A stretch of DNA of 43,211 nt, taken from a virus. The stretch spans positions 1-43,211 of IMG/VR virus record IMGVR_UViG_3300031521_000134. One strand, given 5' to 3'. The position numbers and the translations under genes were made by a program. The notes under the pieces are model-generated. The model did not search any database. It was not told the origin of the DNA and worked only from the letters and a program-made list of their open reading frames with translations. This document shows positions 40,491 through 43,211 of the stretch, one piece after another (the stretch's first letter is position 1; each line of letters starts with the position of its first letter).

Positions 40491-40945
40491 CTCGCTTTCT
40501 TTAATATTCGTGTATATTTCTGCATTTCTACCTTATCCCCATCTTTCAGGATTGCTTCGGCGCGCTCGATCTTATCCCTGAGCTTCCCTGACTGCCCCGT
40601 AGCTATTCCACTCCACATCTCCAGTTCCAGTACGTTCTCTCTGAGCCTTTCTATTTCTTTCAGTAGCTCTCCGGTCACTTTCGCTATTGGCATCCCCTCT
40701 TGTGTCTCGCCTCTTTTGGTGGTTAGGTTAAATCTCCGGCAATCTAGTTTATTTCCGTTCTTGCAAAAGATTCGCACCTTCGGATCTTTCTTACATAGGA
40801 CGTATTGGGGCAGAGTCCACCGCTTCCCGTCGATCAGCGCATTTGGGAATTTATCCATCCCCCACTTATGCGTCGATGCTCTGAGAAAATCGCGGTCATC
40901 CATGATGGCGCATTGGCCGTTATTGAGTTCGAGGAGTTGGCTCAT
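40487..40945 (-). CDS. Degenerate HNH-family protein with coiled-coil tail
   Basis: 152 residues. Residues 1-45 (LELNNGQCAIMDDRDFLRAS) match the N-terminal domain of the HNH-AP2 proteins in this window. The following segment FCKNGNKLDCRRFNLTT is the HNH core with Lys where His is expected, so catalysis is probably lost. From about residue 90 the protein is a coiled coil (ELLKEIERLRENVLELE). It may act as a DNA-binding or regulatory protein derived from an endonuclease. The next upstream gene encodes an AP2 domain. Confidence 0.6.
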   Translation of the reverse strand: MSQLLELNNGQCAIMDDRDFLRASTHKWGMDKFPNALIDGKRWTLPQYVLCKKDPKVRIFCKNGNKLDCRRFNLTTKRGETQEGMPIAKVTGELLKEIERLRENVLELEMWSGIATGQSGKLRDKIERAEAILKDGDKVEMQKYTRILKKAR

Positions 40946-41376
40946 AACTTTACGACTCCAGAATCAATTCCGTAACTCTCACATATTTCTATTATATCAT
41001 CCGGCACGACACCGGATGGATAAAACAGATCGCAGAATGTAACCCAATTTGGCACATTAAGCTTGTATTTTTTAGATTTAGTGGTGTAATATACCTTTAC
41101 TGCATTCCTGACCATTTCTGTCGAAATTAGCACGTCCTTGTCCTCGTATACGCGTTCTGGTTCCGGCTCTGGTATTTCATATTCGCTCACAGGAAAATTA
41201 GTCCATGTATCTATGCCCCGATATTTTATTGCCAGCTTGTCATATTCTCTGGCTGCTCCGATTTCCGTTTCAAAATATTTCACGTGCCTATCACCAGCGA
41301 TCTTAATGCACATAACCCAATTGCCATTTTCCTTATGTTTGGAAACGCCTTTATATTGGCTACTTTTTTCTTTCAT
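40942..41376 (-). CDS. AP2-domain DNA-binding protein
   Basis: 144 residues from the chosen start. Residues about 4-55 are an AP2 domain (SSQYKGVSKHKENGNW through AAREYDKLAIKYRG), alike to the C-terminal domain of the HNH-AP2 endonucleases here but with no HNH part. A Pro/Glu linker (EIPEPEPERVYED) and an unknown C-terminal domain follow. The gene overlaps the upstream gene by 17 nt; an ATG at 41409 opens the frame eleven codons earlier. Together with the next gene it makes a split form of the HNH-AP2 layout. Confidence 0.65.
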   Translation of the reverse strand: MKEKSSQYKGVSKHKENGNWVMCIKIAGDRHVKYFETEIGAAREYDKLAIKYRGIDTWTNFPVSEYEIPEPEPERVYEDKDVLISTEMVRNAVKVYYTTKSKKYKLNVPNWVTFCDLFYPSGVVPDDIIEICESYGIDSGVVKL

Positions 41377-41842
41377 CTCGCGTGGTGTATAAAGTATAGG
41401 TTTGACCATCGGCTTTTCTTTCCTTTAAAAATCCAAGATCGCGCATAGCATACGCAAATTTAACTACCGATAACGGAGTTAATTTTTCAGCAATACAATA
41501 TTCAAGATATACCCGATAAAATATCTTTGCTGTCTTTTCAACCTTAACACTAAAAATATCGGACGCAACCGGACTATACCCCAATATTTCCATTAAACTA
41601 TCAGCATTTAATTTCCGGTTCGATTCTGGATTGACTGGTTTTTTATTTACTAATTTAACTTCAGTGCCAGAAATTGCGTCTGGCAACTTAGATAATCTCA
41701 AAATCTCCTCGGACATGATGCGAAAATCAATATCGTTGTATTTCTGATCGTCTGGCCTCTGACTATTACTTGCCTTCATTCCGTCCACATAAGCCTGTGC
41801 CGCTAATACCAATGCCAATTTTGTTGTGTTATAAAACTTCAT
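41360..41842 (-). CDS. Stand-alone copy of the helicase C-terminal domain
   Basis: 160 residues. Residues 110-155 (IFYRVYLEYCIAEKLT, then RDLGFLKERKADGQTYTLY) align with the last domain of the SF3 helicase in this window (DLYKQYVDYCKASGY, then KDRKADGMTYTYY). The N-terminal 100 residues (KLALVLAAQAYVDGMKAS) are unrelated and helical. It may compete with, or recruit, the helicase at the origin. It is the first gene of its operon; the ATG at 41842 is preferred over the earlier Met at 41983, which would lie upstream of the promoter. Confidence 0.7.
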   Translation of the reverse strand: MKFYNTTKLALVLAAQAYVDGMKASNSQRPDDQKYNDIDFRIMSEEILRLSKLPDAISGTEVKLVNKKPVNPESNRKLNADSLMEILGYSPVASDIFSVKVEKTAKIFYRVYLEYCIAEKLTPLSVVKFAYAMRDLGFLKERKADGQTYTLYTTRDERKK

Positions 41843-41945
41843 TGTAAAATGTTTTAAATAACAAAACCCCCAGAGAGGCAGGTCGAGAACTGCACACCCA
41901 AGAGGTTTCATAAAATGTTTTGAATGGATCTCGACTTCCATGATG
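41843..41945 (-). promoter_or_regulatory. Structured leader with terminator-like hairpin, 41.4 kb gene
   Basis: AAACCTC (41908-41902) pairs with GGGGTTT (41870-41864) in minus-strand sense, with GCAG/CTGC inside, followed by UGUUAUUU. It lies between promoter and start codon. Its 3' part resembles the leader at 28.73 kb. Confidence 0.5.
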
Positions 41946-41976
41946 CAAATATAAGAAACTTTTCCGAATAAACAAC
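41946..41976 (-). promoter_or_regulatory. Promoter of the first early operon
   Basis: GTTG (41976-41973), 19-nt spacer, TATATTTG (41953-41946). Confidence 0.6.
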
Positions 41977-42065
41977 ACCCCACGTAAAGAAAAACAAAAG
42001 GTGTTTATGGCGGAAGCTGATTAAGGGGCGATTTTTGGCCGATTTTTAGCTTTTTTCGATGATTT

Positions 42066-42099
42066 TCATGTGTACTTTTGCGTGATCATGTGTACTTTT
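42066..42099. repeat. Tandem 14-bp repeat with 20-bp period
   Basis: TCATGTGTACTTTT occurs at 42066-42079 and 42086-42099; a looser copy (ATGTGTGTACTTTA) is near 42354. Iteron-like arrangement. Confidence 0.6.
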
Positions 42100-42570
42100 T
42101 TGGGTGTTTTGGTCGTTATTTTTTGGAAAATTTTCACAGCTACATCTTTTACTGTTAAATAGAAGCGTTAATCTACTGATTTACTTATAAATAGAAAATG
42201 AAGCAGTGAAGTAATTGAAATATAAAACTACATTACATTAATCGTATTTGATTATCAGTTTATTAAGTCTAAAAAATGAAGCTGTCCGTACTGTAAGGGA
42301 TAAACGGCAAAAGTGTTCTACTATTATGTACTACTAAATGTACACAGTATATATGTGTGTACTTTATATGGTACATTATATATTTCTATTTATATATATA
42401 TGTCTTACAGTAACACCAGTTACATTATTTAGCTCTAATCCATTGATTATTAACAAAAAAAATGCAATGTAGTTGTATTTTGTCGATACTTCGCAGCTTC
42501 ATCAGCTACATCCACCCCGATCAGAGGCATAATTTACAAATCACAAACACCGCAGTTAAGGAGTACTTGA

Positions 42571-42595
42571 TATTATTAAGGCACACTTAATAATA
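42571..42595. repeat. 10-bp perfect inverted repeat
   Basis: TATTATTAAG at 42571-42580 and CTTAATAATA at 42586-42595, 5 nt apart. Confidence 0.6.
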
Positions 42596-42734
42596 CACAC
42601 AAAATACGGGAATAGTGTTACTGATGGGAATCAGATAATTAAAAAAAATTTAAAAATTTTAAAATAAAAAATAATTCTTGTGAAAGGGAAGGCGCGCCCT
42701 GCTAAAATTTTATAGGGGGGGTGTACCCTCCAGC

Positions 42735-42763
42735 CAATTCTCCGCCAGTACTGGAGTTAATTG
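42735..42763. repeat. Hairpin with palindromic CCAGTACTGG
   Basis: CAATT and CTCC (42735-42743) pair with GGAG and AATTG (42753-42763, two bases bulged). The loop side contains the 10-bp palindrome CCAGTACTGG (42745-42754). Confidence 0.5.
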
Positions 42764-42770
42764 CCACGTG

Positions 42771-42789
42771 CATTAGTTGTTAGTAGCAC
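42771..42789. repeat. 19-bp dispersed motif, copy at 42.8 kb
   Basis: Fourth copy of CAWTANTTGYTARTRGCAM, followed by CATAAACATA as in the 17.7 kb copy. It sits in the non-coding region, not next to a known gene start. Confidence 0.5.
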
Positions 42790-42871
42790 ATAAACATATT
42801 ATATCTATAGATATGATATAAGTGTATGTGTGTTAGATGGTTAAGTGTGTGTAGGTGGCTAAACGCGTATT

Positions 42872-43210
42872 TTAAATGTTAAAATTGTTTTTAAAATCGC
42901 ATGATTCACACCTTTGAGGGAGATAGTATCGGATTGTTTCGTTATCCTGTTTAGGTTGCTCTTTATTAAAGCCTTGTAGTGTTGAAAGTTTAATAAGTAG
43001 GTCTGCTTTTAATTTTGGTTCATTCGTTACGCGTATCAACTGAGTAATAGCCTCAATTATGGCCGTTTTACTTAAAATGTCATTATCATTATGTTCAATG
43101 CTTTCGCTTTCCGAGTCAATTACAATCCTCCTATTTTTTGTTAAATAGGCTTTTACTGACTTGTTATTAATCCAATTATTAGCGCGCTGTTGTAGTAGTG
43201 ATTGATCAAT
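42872..43210 (-). CDS. Partial gene, perhaps terminase small subunit (C-terminal part)
   Basis: 112 codons run from the right edge of the window to a TAA at 42872; the start is outside. The product is helical (SKTAIIEAITQLIRVTNEPK, then ADLLIKLSTLQGFNKEQ) and ends with a YYLPQRCESCDF segment. Helices of the form ADLL-KLS-LQ and a Cys-containing end are features I associate with small terminases of Bacteroidota phages, from memory. If right, it would recognise the packaging site and load the large terminase encoded at 24 kb. If the two window ends are joined, the frame stays open 17 codons more without a start codon. Confidence 0.4.
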   Translation of the reverse strand: MDQSLLQQRANNWINNKSVKAYLTKNRRIVIDSESESIEHNDNDILSKTAIIEAITQLIRVTNEPKLKADLLIKLSTLQGFNKEQPKQDNETIRYYLPQRCESCDFKNNFNI

Positions 43211-43211
43211 T

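Larger units (their letters stand above)
41977..42871. other. Non-coding region with repeats, possible origin or packaging site
   Basis: About 890 bp without a supported gene. It holds a 20-bp tandem repeat (42066-42099), a cluster of GTAC sites near 42280-42375, a 10-bp inverted repeat (42571-42595), an A/T-only-like stretch near 42638-42680, GGCGCGCC (42691-42698), seven G followed by TGTACCC (42715-42727), a hairpin (42735-42763) and a copy of the 19-bp motif. The mix of repeats, an easily melted tract and a GC-rich block suits an origin or cos/pac site. No such function is proven. Confidence 0.45.

Noticed and set aside
41843-41983. N-terminal extension of the 41.4 kb gene to 41983
   Set aside because: It would start upstream of the promoter and run through the leader hairpin; MKFYNTT at 41842 is the better start.
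1-43211. CRISPR array, insertion sequence, integrase or attachment site
   Set aside because: No regularly spaced repeats, transposase, recombinase or tRNA-based direct repeats were seen.

Overview
The window reads as most of the genome of a tailed phage with a long non-contractile tail (siphovirus type) that infects a member of the Bacteroidota. The host assignment rests on promoters of the TTTG-N19/20-TAnnTTTG form, which I find twelve times, on a DUF3127 single-strand-binding-like protein, and on weak ribosome binding sites. I see no integrase, repressor or partition gene, so nothing here shows lysogeny.

Layout. 1-23.2 kb: a secreted HExxH protein on the plus strand faces a long leftward late block. 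Read in transcription order from 23.15 kb down to 0.5 kb, that block is scaffold-like protein, decoration-like protein, major capsid, head-tail connector proteins, holin, tail-completion proteins, major tail protein, the G/GT tail-assembly chaperone pair (joined by a -1 frameshift on ten A residues), a 1709-residue tape measure, then baseplate, fibre and spike proteins. The last group includes an SGNH/SASA-type esterase and a parallel beta-helix spike, both of which suggest attack on host surface glycans. 23.3-23.8 kb: a nonsense-broken HNH-AP2 endonuclease gene. 23.9-28 kb: a rightward block of large terminase, portal, an unknown gene and a protein with two ribbon-helix-helix-like repeats, closed by a strong terminator.

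28-42 kb: leftward early genes in several promoter-led operons, with many ATGA or TAATG overlaps. They include a GIY-YIG/HTH fusion, a T5 A1-like metallophosphoesterase, a DUF3127 protein, an SF3 helicase, two DNA-methyltransferase-like proteins, a DUF1599-like protein, an Ntn-hydrolase-like protein, several HNH/AP2 proteins and many small proteins. A tRNA-like RNA with two T arms lies at 30.6 kb. 42-42.87 kb is non-coding, rich in GTAC sites and inverted repeats, and could hold an origin or packaging site. A partial gene, perhaps the small terminase, runs off the right edge.

Most unusual points: (i) three genes carry single in-frame stops (amber, ochre, opal), all explained by G:C to A:T transitions; (ii) a 19-bp motif with 13 invariant positions recurs in four intergenic gaps of the late region and non-coding region; (iii) three genes have long leader RNAs with terminator-like hairpins between promoter and start; (iv) the tRNA-like gene has a duplicated T arm; (v) the helicase C-terminal domain recurs in a separate small protein.
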